Positions 26,519 to 35,597 are shown, numbered from the stretch's first letter. The stretch is DNA of 64,000 nucleotides from Nocardia goodfellowii (GCF_017875645.1 NZ_JAGGMR010000001.1:2170001-2234000), one strand, 5' to 3'. Program-made: numbers and translations. Notes: generated by a model not told the origin, from the letters alone.

Positions 26519-27478
26519 ATGCCCATGACAGCAAATACCGGACACTCCGCGAATGGTGCGGTTTCGTGTTTCCGCACGGCCGTCGTGCCCGCGGCCGGAC
26601 TCGGGACGCGGTTCCTGCCCGCGACCAAGACGGTGCCCAAGGAGTTGCTGCCGGTGGTGGACACCCCCGGTATCGAGCTGGTCGCGGTAGAAGCCGCCGA
26701 CTCCGGCGCGGACCGCCTGGTGATCGTCACCTCCCCCGGCAAGGACGGCGTGGTCGCGCACTTCGTCGAGGACTTGGTGCTGGAGAGCACCCTCGCCGAG
26801 CGCGGCAAGTTCAAGCTCCTGGAGAAGGTGCGCAAGGCGCCCGGCCTGCTGGACGTGGTCTCCGTGATCCAGGAGGAGCCGCTGGGCCTCGGGCACGCGG
26901 TCGCGCAGGCCGAGAGCGTGCTCGACGACGACGAGGACGCCATCGCGGTGCTGCTGCCCGACGACTTGGTGCAGCCCTGTGGCGTGCTCGATGTGATGAG
27001 CCGGGTGCGCCGCAAGCGCGGCGGCACGGTGCTGTGCGCCATCGACGTGCCCAAGGACGAGGTCAGCTCCTACGGCGTCTTCGATGTGGCGCCGGTGCCG
27101 GACGCGGCGAACCCCAATGTGCTCCGCGTCAAGGGCATGGTGGAGAAGCCCGCGCTGGCCGACGCGCCCTCCACCTACGCCGCCGCCGGCCGATACCTGT
27201 TGGATCGGGCCATCTTCGACGCGCTGCGCCGCATCAAGCCCGGCGCCGGTGGTGAGCTGCAACTCACCGACGCCATCGCGCTGCTGATCGAGGAGGGGCA
27301 TCCGGTACACGTTGTGGTGCACCGTGGGTCGCGCCACGATTTGGGCAACCCGGGCGGTTATCTTCGTGCTGCGGTCGATTTCGCTTTGGAACGTGAGGAA
27401 TACGGCCCCGCCCTGCGGGAGTGGTTGCAGCACCGGCTGAGTGCGGAGTGGGACCCGCAATTGACGCCCTACGACTGA
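26519..27478 (+). CDS. galU: UTP-glucose-1-phosphate uridylyltransferase
   Basis: A 319-residue GalU: nucleotide site VVPAAGLGTRFLPATKTVPKE, sugar-phosphate site blocks QEEPLGLGHAVAQAE and LLPDDL, and the C-terminal HRGSRHDLGNPGGYLRA. It makes UDP-glucose for trehalose, glycolipid and wall polysaccharides. ATG 26519 and 26525 are both possible starts; GGATAGGG precedes the first. glp follows 75 bases downstream. Confidence 0.97.
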   Translation: MPMTANTGHSANGAVSCFRTAVVPAAGLGTRFLPATKTVPKELLPVVDTPGIELVAVEAADSGADRLVIVTSPGKDGVVAHFVEDLVLESTLAERGKFKLLEKVRKAPGLLDVVSVIQEEPLGLGHAVAQAESVLDDDEDAIAVLLPDDLVQPCGVLDVMSRVRRKRGGTVLCAIDVPKDEVSSYGVFDVAPVPDAANPNVLRVKGMVEKPALADAPSTYAAAGRYLLDRAIFDALRRIKPGAGGELQLTDAIALLIEEGHPVHVVVHRGSRHDLGNPGGYLRAAVDFALEREEYGPALREWLQHRLSAEWDPQLTPYD

Positions 27479-27553
27479 GATCGGTTTCGCTGGCGGCGCG
27501 GGGTCGGGTACGAAGGAAAGATTCAGTGCGACGCCAGATCAGGGAAGGGCTCG

Positions 27554-28813
27554 ATGCGCTCGGTTGAGGACCAGCAGATCAAGGTGACCGCGGCGGCCGT
27601 CGCGCCCCGGCCGGTCCGGGTCGCGATCTCCGAGGCCCAGGGCCTGCTGTGCGCCGAAGACGTGGTCACCGAACGGCCGTTGCCCGGTTTCGACCAGGCC
27701 GCGATCGACGGTTACGCGGTGCGCAGCGTCGACGTCGCCGCCGCGGGCACCGATATCCGCAACGAGGACGGCGAACTCGTCGACCTCACGCTGCCGGTGG
27801 TCGGCGAGGTGGTCGCGGGTTCGCGGCAGCCGATCCGGTTGCAGCCGCGCCAGACGGTGCGAGTGGATACCGGTGCGCCGCTGCCGACCCTCGCGGATGC
27901 CGTTCTCCCGCTGGACTTCACCGACGGCGGTCGCGCGCGGATCAAGGTCTACGAGACCGTGCGCTCCGGCGACTACGTGCGCCGCATCGGCGACGACGTG
28001 CAGCCGGGCGATGTCGCGGTGCGGGCGGGGACCATCATCGGGCCCGCCCAGGTCGGTTTGCTGGCCGCGGTCGGGCAGGACAAGGTGCTCGTGCATCCGC
28101 GGCCGCGGCTCTCGGTCATCTCGGTCGGCGGCGAACTGATCGATATCGATCGCACACCGGGTCCGGGCCAGGTCTACGACGTGAACTCCTACGCCCTGGC
28201 CGCGGCCGCGCGCGACGCGGGCGCCGACGTGAACCGGGTCGGCATCATCAGCACCGACCCGCGGCAGCTGCGTGACGTGGTCGAAGGCCAGCTGGTGCGT
28301 TCGGAGGTCGTGGTGATCGCGGGCGCGGTCGGCGGCTGGGCTTCCGAGCAGGTCCGGGAAGCCTTGGAAGGGCTCGGTGAGCTGGAGATCGCCCGGGTCG
28401 CCATGCATCCCGGCTCGGTACAGGGCTTCGGCCGGCTCGGCCGGGACGAGGTTCCGACCTTCCTACTACCGTCCAATCCGGTTGGCGCGTTGGTGGTTTT
28501 CGAGGTCATGGTGCGGCCGCTGATCCGGATCGCGCTCGGGCGCAGGCACCCCATGCGGCGCGTCATCCGGGCCAGGACCATCACCCCCATCTCCTCGATG
28601 GCGGGTCGCAAGGGCTATCTGCGCGCCCAGCTGATGCGCGACGAAACCACCGGGGATTACCTGGTCCAACCGCTGGGCGGCGCGGCCGGTTCGTCCTCGC
28701 ATCTGCTGGCGACGCTCGCCGAGGCCAACAGCCTGATCATGATCGATCCGGACGACACCGAAATCAGGACCGGGGACGAGGTCCGGGTCGCGTTTCTCGC
28801 ACAGCGTGGCTGA
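27554..28813 (+). CDS. glp: Molybdopterin molybdenumtransferase (Glp/MoeA family)
   Basis: A 419-residue MoeA-type protein. Domains: N-terminal linker with GFDQAAIDGYAVRSVD, MoeA middle domain with VDTGAPLPTLADAVLPLD, MoCF-binding core (LSVISVGGELIDIDRTPGPG, FLLPSNPVGALVVFEVMVRP), and C-terminal domain IV (SSHLLATLAEANSLIMIDPD). It inserts molybdate into adenylylated molybdopterin. In actinobacteria the Glp subgroup, next to sepX/glpR, has been linked to cell division as a membrane-anchored complex; the order glp-rimJ-sepX is kept here. GGGAAGGG precedes the ATG. Confidence 0.95.
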   Translation: MRSVEDQQIKVTAAAVAPRPVRVAISEAQGLLCAEDVVTERPLPGFDQAAIDGYAVRSVDVAAAGTDIRNEDGELVDLTLPVVGEVVAGSRQPIRLQPRQTVRVDTGAPLPTLADAVLPLDFTDGGRARIKVYETVRSGDYVRRIGDDVQPGDVAVRAGTIIGPAQVGLLAAVGQDKVLVHPRPRLSVISVGGELIDIDRTPGPGQVYDVNSYALAAAARDAGADVNRVGIISTDPRQLRDVVEGQLVRSEVVVIAGAVGGWASEQVREALEGLGELEIARVAMHPGSVQGFGRLGRDEVPTFLLPSNPVGALVVFEVMVRPLIRIALGRRHPMRRVIRARTITPISSMAGRKGYLRAQLMRDETTGDYLVQPLGGAAGSSSHLLATLAEANSLIMIDPDDTEIRTGDEVRVAFLAQRG

Positions 28814-28907
28814 TGCGGTATCCGATATGCGCCACCGGCAACACCCTCCGTGGTTACACTGCGCTGCCTCCGGCGGGTATTGAGCTCGCGGCGCGACTGG
28901 GGAGCTG

Positions 28908-29567
28908 ATGGAGACGATGAACGTTTTCCGGGTCACGCAGCATCCGGGATGGCCCGCGCGGTTGGGCCCGGTGCGGTGCCCGGCCGGAGAGGTGACGCTG
29001 CGCCCGGTGCGTTTGCGTGACGCCGCGGCCTGGAGCCGGATCCGCCTGCGCGACCGCGATCATCTGGAGCCGTGGGAGCCGACCGGCCGGGGTGCCTGGG
29101 AGGCGCGCAATCACGCGTCGAACTGGCCGTCGCTGTGGTCCAGCCTGAAGGCCGAAGCCCGGCGCGGAGCGATGATCCCGCTGGTGATCGAGGTGAACGG
29201 CAACTTCAGCGGGCAGCTCACGGTGGGCAATATCGTGCGCGGCGCGCTGCGTTCGGCGTGGATCGGCTACTGGGTCGCCAAGGATCTCAGCGGCCAGGGC
29301 GTGGCCACCGCGGCGCTGGGACTCGGGCTCGACCACTGCTTCGGCCCGGTCGGCCTGCACCGGGTGGAGGCCACGGTGCGGCCGGAGAATTTGGCCAGCC
29401 AGGCCGTACTGCGCAATGTCGGGTTCCGTGAAGAGGGTTTGCTGCGCAAGTATCTCGACGTCGACGGGGCCTGGCGGGATCACCTGCTGGTGGGGATCAC
29501 CATCGAGGAAGTCATGGGCACCGTCGTCGATCGACTGGTGCGCGACGGCCGAGTAACCCTGCCCTGA
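28908..29567 (+). CDS. rimJ: GNAT acetyltransferase, RimJ-like (ribosomal protein alanine N-acetyltransferase)
   Basis: A 219-residue GNAT protein. The acetyl-CoA-binding block is IGYWVAKDLSGQGVATAALG, and the RimJ/L signatures are RLRDAAAWSRIRLRDR (start) and LHRVEATVRPENLASQAVLR, GFREEGLLRKYLDVDGAWRD. The family acetylates N-termini of ribosomal or other proteins. Its place between glp and sepX matches M. tuberculosis Rv0995. ATG 28908 has GGGGAG 5 bases upstream. Confidence 0.92.
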   Translation: METMNVFRVTQHPGWPARLGPVRCPAGEVTLRPVRLRDAAAWSRIRLRDRDHLEPWEPTGRGAWEARNHASNWPSLWSSLKAEARRGAMIPLVIEVNGNFSGQLTVGNIVRGALRSAWIGYWVAKDLSGQGVATAALGLGLDHCFGPVGLHRVEATVRPENLASQAVLRNVGFREEGLLRKYLDVDGAWRDHLLVGITIEEVMGTVVDRLVRDGRVTLP

Positions 29568-29781
29568 AAGCGGATTCGCTACCTCGGTAACCGCACAAGA
29601 TATCCCCGAGTTCGCCGAACTTCTGTGAGAAACGCTTGAAAGTGGGGATTCTTGTGACAGATGTGGCAGATGTGCACGGCGCGCCTGCCTGATGTTGATG
29701 CGTCCCCGAATTAACCTACGGACGTCAGTGGTGCGTCGAGCGCCATCGGAACCAGTGGGGACGGAGGTGTGAAAAGGGAAG

Positions 29782-30906
29782 ATGCCGAATTCGATTCTGT
29801 GGATCGGGTTGGTCGTGCTCTGGGTCTTCGTGCTGTTCCCGATCCTCGCCGACCGGCACCCCAGGATCCGGCAGACCACCGACGCGGCACTGGCGACGAG
29901 AGTTCTGCACCGTGGCGGCTCCAAGCGGCGGATGAAGACCGGCCCGGCCGCCGGGCACGACAGCGATCCCGATTACAGACCGAGCCGTGCGCACAGAAAG
30001 TTCTTCCCCAGCGATGATGCGGAGCACCGGATGACCCCGGCCGAGGAAGTCACCGACCCTGAGGACGAGTTAGCCGGCACCACCCCGGCACTCGAGGCCG
30101 GCCCCAGCGCGGCCGAGGAACCCGACAGCGCCGCCGTCGAACTGGCGGACGAGCGGACCATCGAGGCCGAACTCGCCGACGAGGCCGAATTCGCCGCCCT
30201 GGACCCGGAATTCGACTCGACCGACACTGTAACCGCCGGAACCGCTGCGGACAGCGCGGATTCGGCCGATGATGACGACGTGGCCGAAGAGCACAGCGAA
30301 CCGGAGTCGGTCGCCATGCCTGCCCACAGTGCCGCGCCCGCCCGGCTCGAGGACTTCGATCCCGAATACGACGACCACGAAACCGACGCCGCGGACCCCG
30401 ATTTCGTCCCCTCCCGGCGCGGCCGCGGCGGCTTCGATCCGGAAGCCGACGCCATCGCCCGCGCCGCCCGCTACACCTTCCGCCAGCGCGCCGTGCTCGG
30501 CCTCCTGCTGGGCGCCATCGCCTGCGGCGGCCTCGGCATCGTCTTCACCGCGATCTTCTGGTGGGTCAGCGGCCTGTGCGCCGTCGTCCTCGCCACCTAC
30601 CTCGGCTACCTACGCCGGCAGGTCCGCATCGAAGAGGACATCCGCCGCCGCCGCGCCGCCCGCCTCACCCGCGCCCAGCAGCGCGGCGAAGACCCCGCCG
30701 AAGACCCCCGCCAGGCCGAGGCTCGCGCCCGTCGCCGCACCATCGACCGCGAGACCGCCCGCGCCCTCCGTCGCCGCTCCACCCTGCTGGAAGCCGACGA
30801 CGAGGACCCCATGTTCGTCCACCTGGAAACCTTCGACCCCGCCACCGCCCGCGCCCTGCGCGAACGCCACGGCGCCGGCGACTACCGCCACGCGGTCGGC
30901 GAATAG
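29782..30906 (+). CDS. sepX: Divisome membrane protein SepX/GlpR
   Basis: A 374-residue protein. An N-terminal TM helix (SILWIGLVVLWVFVLFPILA) leads to a conserved juxtamembrane block (TDAALATRVLHRGGSKRRMK), a ~150-residue acidic disordered region, DFVPSRRGRGGFDPEADA, two TM helices (~233-275), and a basic Arg-rich C-terminal helix region. This is the SepX/GlpR layout of actinobacteria, a protein of the division septum that works with Glp. The gene follows glp and rimJ. AGGTGTGAAAAGGGAAG lies upstream of the ATG. Confidence 0.88.
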   Translation: MPNSILWIGLVVLWVFVLFPILADRHPRIRQTTDAALATRVLHRGGSKRRMKTGPAAGHDSDPDYRPSRAHRKFFPSDDAEHRMTPAEEVTDPEDELAGTTPALEAGPSAAEEPDSAAVELADERTIEAELADEAEFAALDPEFDSTDTVTAGTAADSADSADDDDVAEEHSEPESVAMPAHSAAPARLEDFDPEYDDHETDAADPDFVPSRRGRGGFDPEADAIARAARYTFRQRAVLGLLLGAIACGGLGIVFTAIFWWVSGLCAVVLATYLGYLRRQVRIEEDIRRRRAARLTRAQQRGEDPAEDPRQAEARARRRTIDRETARALRRRSTLLEADDEDPMFVHLETFDPATARALRERHGAGDYRHAVGE

Positions 30907-30989
30907 TTTCCCCAGCTCAAACCGCCGATTCGGTATCCCGGGTCCTGGCCTGATACAGTGTCTCAGCGCGGTTCCCCAGGGATCCGCAC

Positions 30990-31065
30990 GGGGCTATAGC
31001 GCAGTTGGTAGCGCGTCTCGTTCGCATCGAGAAGGTCAGGGGTTCGATTCCCCTTAGCTCCACCA
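30990..31065 (+). tRNA. tRNA-Ala, anticodon CGC
   Basis: Full cloverleaf: acceptor stem GGGGCTA/TAGCTCC, D-arm GCGC-AGTTGGTA-GCGC, anticodon stem TCTCG/CGAGA with loop TTCGCAT (anticodon CGC, reading GCG), T-arm AGGGG-TTCGATT-CCCCT. CCA (31063-31065) is encoded. It marks the left edge of the low-GC island. Confidence 0.97.
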
Positions 31066-31071
31066 GATGTC

Positions 31072-31118
31072 CCTCACCCGAATCCGGTCTCGAAGAGATC
31101 CGGCGGGTGGGGGATTTT
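31072..31118 (+). terminator. Terminator of the tRNA-Ala gene
   Basis: Inner stem CCGGTCTC/GAGATCCGG and outer CACCCG/CGGGTG pairing, followed by six T residues at 31115-31120. Confidence 0.8.
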
Positions 31119-32014
31119 TTCGTTTCGGCCACCGCAGGACCACAAGTAGCCCGACTTCCGATCCTGCGCCTCCTGAATGTAAGGAACGGAAAGACCCCGC
31201 CGGATCGCCCGCGAAGTCCCGGGACGATCCTCTCGGCCACTCGGCGACTGCACCGGATGCGGCTCATCCAGGCTGCCTGCGGCCAGGTCCGTGCGACACC
31301 GAGTCGACGCCGCGAGCCCGTCGGCCTCGCCGATGTTATAGTCATGTATACTAAAACTAAGGCAGCGTATACGGAAGCAATATGTCTGAAGGCGGCGAGT
31401 GGTTGTTCGGCAAGGCGTCTGCGGGGTTGCGGGCCCTGCGGGCCCCTGTCGCGGCTCGCGCAAATGCCGACGGTGCGACTGCGACTGCGGTAGCGTACGA
31501 GCGCTGAGCTTCTCCGCCGGCGTTATTGCTGCCTCGGCGGCACCTCTGGATGGGGCTTCGGGGCGGTGGTGGCGAAATGGCGTGCCGCAACTGGTCGGCC
31601 GATGTTGCGACACCGACTCGACGAAAGCCGCACAGTTCTGGCCGCAGAGAGGCCCGGAAACTTCTCGCTCGGTGCGTGCGGGATGCCACTCGTCTCGGTC
31701 CGTCGATTACCAGATCCTGTTAAACTCGATATGTTCAGGTCCACCCGCCGTTCCTTACGCTAACGACCGACCAAACGGCCACTCGAGTCGAGGCAACTCG
31801 ATGCGAGGACGTTGAGGATATTGCAAACCCGACTGGTCGTTCTGAATGCGAGAAGCGGTTTGAACTTGCAACAGGGGACTTATGTACGTACGTTGCCGGC
31901 CGAGTGACGTCGGCTCGCTGCTCATTGAACCCTTGAGATCGGTTGGTTCGCGCGAAACAGGTGCCCCTTATGCCGAATGCCGTTCATTTTATTGATGTTA
32001 ATTGGTGAGGAACC
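31119..32014. other. Gene-poor island stretch between the tRNA-Ala and the SIR2 gene
   Basis: About 900 bases. Reading frames on both strands have the Arg/Ser/Pro-rich composition of chance frames in GC-rich DNA, except for one 41-codon frame at 31382. The last 200 bases are clearly AT-richer and must hold the promoter of the SIR2 gene (for example CATTTTATTGATGTTAAT ahead of GGTGAGGAACC). No integrase, transposase or copy of the tRNA 3' end was found. Confidence 0.5.
31382..31507 (+). CDS. Possible 41-residue protein (uncertain)
   Basis: ATG 31382 has GGAAG at a suitable distance and codes for MSEGGEWLFGKASAGLRALR and a further 21 Ala/Thr-rich residues. Just upstream lies an AT-rich patch with two GTATAC palindromes (31345-31350 and 31367-31372) that could be an operator or part of a promoter. 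The composition is plausible for a real short protein or for the first exon-like remnant of a truncated gene. No family recognised. Confidence 0.3.
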   Translation: MSEGGEWLFGKASAGLRALRAPVAARANADGATATAVAYER

Positions 32015-33853
32015 ATGACTGATGAGGAAATCAAGTCAACGAATAACTTGATATCGTTTACGCGTCAACCGGAATTAAAGCGACTTGTAGAAAAATTGCA
32101 AGACCCCTCCTGCCGTGTGACTATATTCTGCGGCGCCGGATTGACTACCGACGCAGGGCTTCCTACCTGGCATGGTCTCATAAGGCGCCTGGCTGAGCTT
32201 ATCCAAATCAAAGAATCCGAGGGAATACGTGCTGCAATACTCGCAGACGAGGCTTCCCTCACACGCAAGGCTGACCTTATTTTGGCACTGCTGCCAGATT
32301 ACAAGCAAAATAGTGACGCAATTGCAGATGCGCTTTATAGCGTGCGCGAAGAAAATGGAGATTTCGGTGGCCAACTGGCGATGGCTGTAGCCAAGCTATC
32401 CGCGCTGCTGGGTGAGCGGTGTCGAATCATCACCACGAACTATGACGATCAGATCGAGGAGTCTCTTCGTTTAGTTGGCGAAAAGCGTGCCGTCGCTGCC
32501 ATGGGACTGCCAACTCAAATAACTGGAATCGACGCGTATGGCAATAGAACCGCTGATCGCCGTGGTGTTCAGCGTAGCGCGGCCGAATGGCTGGACCAGA
32601 AGTGTTCGGATTGGCTCGATCAACTGTTCAGTGATTCTAAAAATACGGTACTCCACCTGCATGGCTATATTTCATCGCGTCCTGACAAGAATCTCGGCGA
32701 TAGAAGTCGAATTGAACCGATTATGCTGCGAGAGTCCGATTATCTCGCGTACGGACCGCAAGTTCAGGTGTTGATAGAACAGGCGATCGGCACCAAGAAC
32801 TCCATCACGCTATTCGTCGGCACGGGCATGACCGACCCCAGCGTCGTGGGTCCTTTGGCGAGCCTGGCTGACACCGCCGGTTCGAACGATATATTCTGCC
32901 TCCTTTCCTCGGATGGCGTCGTCTCCCCTGAGCACGACATGGGGATACCAGGTCAGACGGCGTTTTCATACCGTTTGAGTCAGAAGACTTATCTGGCGGA
33001 ACGATTGGGTGTATCGGCAATCCTGCTGAAGAGTTATTCACAGGTGGCACAGGTCGTGATGGAGTTGTGCGCCGCCATCGAAGATCCGCAAGCTTATCTC
33101 GAAAGCGATGCTGATAAATCGATAAGATACGGGTTCCGATTTCGGCGTGTGCTTGCTGCTGTCCATGACATAGTTGGTACCAAAAATGGCTGTGTGGCGC
33201 CATCCGACGACTTCTCTCGCGATTTGAGTGAGGCTTTGGATGGCGTTATTTGTGCTACGGACGGCCCCCTGGACTTCGCTCAAAGAATCGTTCGAGGTTG
33301 TACGGCTGCTGAACTTGGCGGTTATAAACTTGAACAAGATCAGCTTAAACATGAACGTTTTGGTCTATTTCTATGGTTGCGCCAATTCGCACCCGATGCG
33401 GCATCGACGGCTGAATTCAAGGTGTTCATGGCTGGATCGTCTGCATACGCTCATCGCGACGGTGCGAACCTGGGAGGCCGTTTGGGATGGGTCTTGCCTA
33501 ACTCGGAATTCTCCGCAGCGAAGTCGGTATTTCGGGGACAGACCGTGATCGATTATTTGGATTTTGATAGATATGACGACGCTAAGCGGCCGTGGCGAAC
33601 TTTTATCGCGGTACCCCTGGGGTGCAGTGAGTCGGATCTCGGAATCGGTGCGCAGTCTGAACATAGTGTTCTAATCGGCAGCGTAGTCCTTCATAGCACG
33701 ATGCGAATACGTGAAAAAGGCGATCCCGAGAATCCGCGCGATACCTCACAGCTGTCGCTGCTGAGTCATAACCAGAGACTCAAGTTGGCGCAATTGATTG
33801 CAGAAGCCGGTGTAAAGGCCATTCAAGTTCTACAAAGGCCCACATCAAACTGA
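32015..33853 (+). CDS. SIR2-like domain protein with C-terminal GAF-like segment, candidate defence protein
   Basis: A 612-residue protein. Residues ~30-350 look like a SIR2-type NAD-binding domain: FCGAGLTTDAGLPTW (38-52), IITTNYD (138-144), LHLHG (213-217), ESDYLAYG and FVGTGMTDPS (267-276). The same motif order occurs in SIR2_2-type NADases of anti-phage systems such as Thoeris ThsA, DSR and Avs-type proteins. Residues ~370-612 are helical, then carry SVFRGQTVIDYLDFDRY and WRTFIAVPLG...VLIGSVVLHS, which resembles a GAF sensor core. So: sensor plus NAD-depleting effector in one chain is inferred. Codon usage is visibly AT-richer than neighbours. ATG 32015 has GTGAGGAA upstream. No NADase activity can be proven from sequence. 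Confidence 0.75.
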   Translation: MTDEEIKSTNNLISFTRQPELKRLVEKLQDPSCRVTIFCGAGLTTDAGLPTWHGLIRRLAELIQIKESEGIRAAILADEASLTRKADLILALLPDYKQNSDAIADALYSVREENGDFGGQLAMAVAKLSALLGERCRIITTNYDDQIEESLRLVGEKRAVAAMGLPTQITGIDAYGNRTADRRGVQRSAAEWLDQKCSDWLDQLFSDSKNTVLHLHGYISSRPDKNLGDRSRIEPIMLRESDYLAYGPQVQVLIEQAIGTKNSITLFVGTGMTDPSVVGPLASLADTAGSNDIFCLLSSDGVVSPEHDMGIPGQTAFSYRLSQKTYLAERLGVSAILLKSYSQVAQVVMELCAAIEDPQAYLESDADKSIRYGFRFRRVLAAVHDIVGTKNGCVAPSDDFSRDLSEALDGVICATDGPLDFAQRIVRGCTAAELGGYKLEQDQLKHERFGLFLWLRQFAPDAASTAEFKVFMAGSSAYAHRDGANLGGRLGWVLPNSEFSAAKSVFRGQTVIDYLDFDRYDDAKRPWRTFIAVPLGCSESDLGIGAQSEHSVLIGSVVLHSTMRIREKGDPENPRDTSQLSLLSHNQRLKLAQLIAEAGVKAIQVLQRPTSN

Positions 33854-34024
33854 CTCGGCGCTCCTATGTAGTCCGTCGCTAGATCGGTAGCGCATTACTT
33901 CTTTAGCGGGATTGCGATGCTGGTCTCCGAGTTCTTCGGGTGAAACGAACGCGTTATTGAAAGCGGATACAATCATATTGGCGACGCGATATCGGTGCGC
34001 TGTCGCTGCTTCTTCGTTGGTCAC
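33845..34024 (-). CDS. Possible small protein convergent with the SIR2 gene (uncertain)
   Basis: 59 residues from a GTG at 34024 that has AAAGG 7 bases upstream. The sequence (TNEEAATAHRYRVANMIVSA, then FNNAFVSPEEL) is balanced in composition and free of the Arg/Pro bias of chance frames. It overlaps the end of the SIR2 gene by 9 bases. No family recognised. It could be a real small island protein or the remnant of one. Confidence 0.3.
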   Translation of the reverse strand: MTNEEAATAHRYRVANMIVSAFNNAFVSPEELGDQHRNPAKEVMRYRSSDGLHRSAESV

Positions 34025-34087
34025 TTCGCTACCTTTGGCCCTTTCTATCGGCAACGGTTGTACGGAGGGTTGAGAATTTCGCAGCAA

Positions 34088-35162
34088 GCTCGAAGTGGTG
34101 AGACTTTGCCGGGCGGTTGTCGACGTGCTTTTATAGTTTGGGTCAGCAACAGAAAATGCTTACTGGAGCTATCCATTGCGCATACCCGGGTCTACCTGGC
34201 ACTTCTCCGGCTGTTTAGCGATGGCTTGCCAATGATGGCACAGTACAAGCCGTTTGACGTGAAGTTGGTGGTTTGATCACATGCATGTTCTGTAAAGCTT
34301 GTCGGCATGATCGCGAAGCTGTGATGGGAGACATGGCGAATTACCGACCGGTTGCCGGTGCAGCGACATGTACTCGAACGTAACGTCCAGATGCTGCGGG
34401 ATTTCCTGCTGGGAGTTTGTGTTGGCTGCGCGTTAAGCAGCGGCCCGGACCTCGTACGATACCTGGAAGTCGGTACCGAACAGCAGATTGTGGAACTTGA
34501 ACATTCGGAATTCTGCCCGTCAAGGGTCCCCAACTTTTGCGCAGTCAGGCATCGTTTGCTACGGCCGCTGCGGTACCCGAGGAACGGGCTGGCGCGTGGT
34601 TGGAGTCCGTTGGCCCACAACTGGGCTGAGCTGCGAATATGCCTTCGATGGCTGATGCGATGCGGCCGTGGTCGGGTTGCGAATGTTCAACGGGCTTACA
34701 AGGATCCGGCTGACACGCGTTCGAAACATCGTCGCAACCCTGATGGCGGCTTTAGTCAAGGTGTATGCCGCCGTCGCGCGTCCGTCTCCGCTCTACCGAA
34801 CGGTGTCTCATAGCACAGGCTTCCGTTGTCGCACATGGTGCTCACGTGAGTGCGTGAAAGCATGCCGCTGCGCCATTGCACAGCTGTGTGAACGGGTTGT
34901 CGTTGAGCCTTACGAGTCGTAACCGTGGTCATCGCCCGCCGCCGGTGACGTGGAAGCAGGTAATTCGCTCGTGTGCGGTCCGATGTCGAGGCAATCGGTC
35001 GCCATCCGAGTCGTTCGACTCTGGTCGTAATAGTTGAACCCGCCGTGGCGCGAGTTTCCGACCAGAGTTCCAGATCGATTGAATCGGCGGTAAGCCACGG
35101 AGATCGCGCCGAAGGTGCCAAATGTCCAAGCCAGCGCAGGTGCGGCCGGTGAGGATGGGGCT
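34088..35162. other. Gene-poor, lower-GC right part of the island
   Basis: More than 1 kb without a gene I can support. A plus-strand frame at 34352-34813 has a protein-like first half (RHVLERNVQMLRDFLLGVCV) but loses that character later; it may be a decayed gene. A 10-bp inverted repeat ACTCTGGTCG / CGACCAGAGT (35018-35027, 35059-35068) lies near the right edge, where GC content rises again. Confidence 0.45.
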
Positions 35163-35546
35163 ATGAAGATTGAGCAGATTACGCCGAAGCTGGTTGTCGA
35201 GGGTGCGGACGAGGCTATTCGTTATTACGGGGAGGTGTTCGGGGCCGTGGTGCGGGAGCGGCACGGTGGGGCGGGGCGGGTGGTGTTCGCGGAGTTGGAG
35301 TTGGCGGGTGGGGTGGTTTTTCAGGTTAAGGATGCCGATGCGGTGGATAGCGCTCCGGGGGTGGGCGCTGGAGTGTTGTTGAGTGTGGTGGTCGATGATC
35401 CGGATGGGCTGGCTGGGCGGATGGTCGAGGGTGGGGGTGTGGTGGTGTTCGGGGTGGCGGACCAGGAGTATGGGATTCGGCAGGGGAGGGTGCGGGATCC
35501 GTTCGGGCACGAGTGGATCGTCGGTGGGCCGCTAGGTGGGGCGTGA
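35163..35546 (+). CDS. VOC-family (glyoxalase/PhnB-like) protein
   Basis: A 127-residue protein with the two beta-alpha-beta-beta-beta units of the vicinal oxygen chelate fold: ITPKLVVEGADEAIRYYGEV and GRMVEGGGVVVFGVADQEYG, ending RVRDPFGHEWIVG as in PhnB-like proteins. Metal ligands and substrate cannot be fixed. GGATGGGG precedes the ATG. First normal high-GC gene to the right of the island. Confidence 0.85.
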   Translation: MKIEQITPKLVVEGADEAIRYYGEVFGAVVRERHGGAGRVVFAELELAGGVVFQVKDADAVDSAPGVGAGVLLSVVVDDPDGLAGRMVEGGGVVVFGVADQEYGIRQGRVRDPFGHEWIVGGPLGGA

Positions 35547-35597
35547 ATGAAGCCGCCGGTCAGGAGAATTGGGGGACCGGCGGGTTCGGTTGAGGTG

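Noticed and set aside
31399..31815. 138-codon plus-strand frame between the tRNA and SIR2 gene
   Set aside because: Arg/Cys/Ser-rich and patternless; no start site; conflicts with the short frame at 31382.
34352..34813. Plus-strand 153-codon frame in the island
   Set aside because: The first half looks protein-like, but the second half is Arg/Cys-rich as in chance frames, and no good ribosome-binding site or family match was seen.
31066..35162. Complete mobile element with att sites
   Set aside because: No integrase, transposase or direct repeat of the tRNA end could be found by reading; left as an inferred island only.
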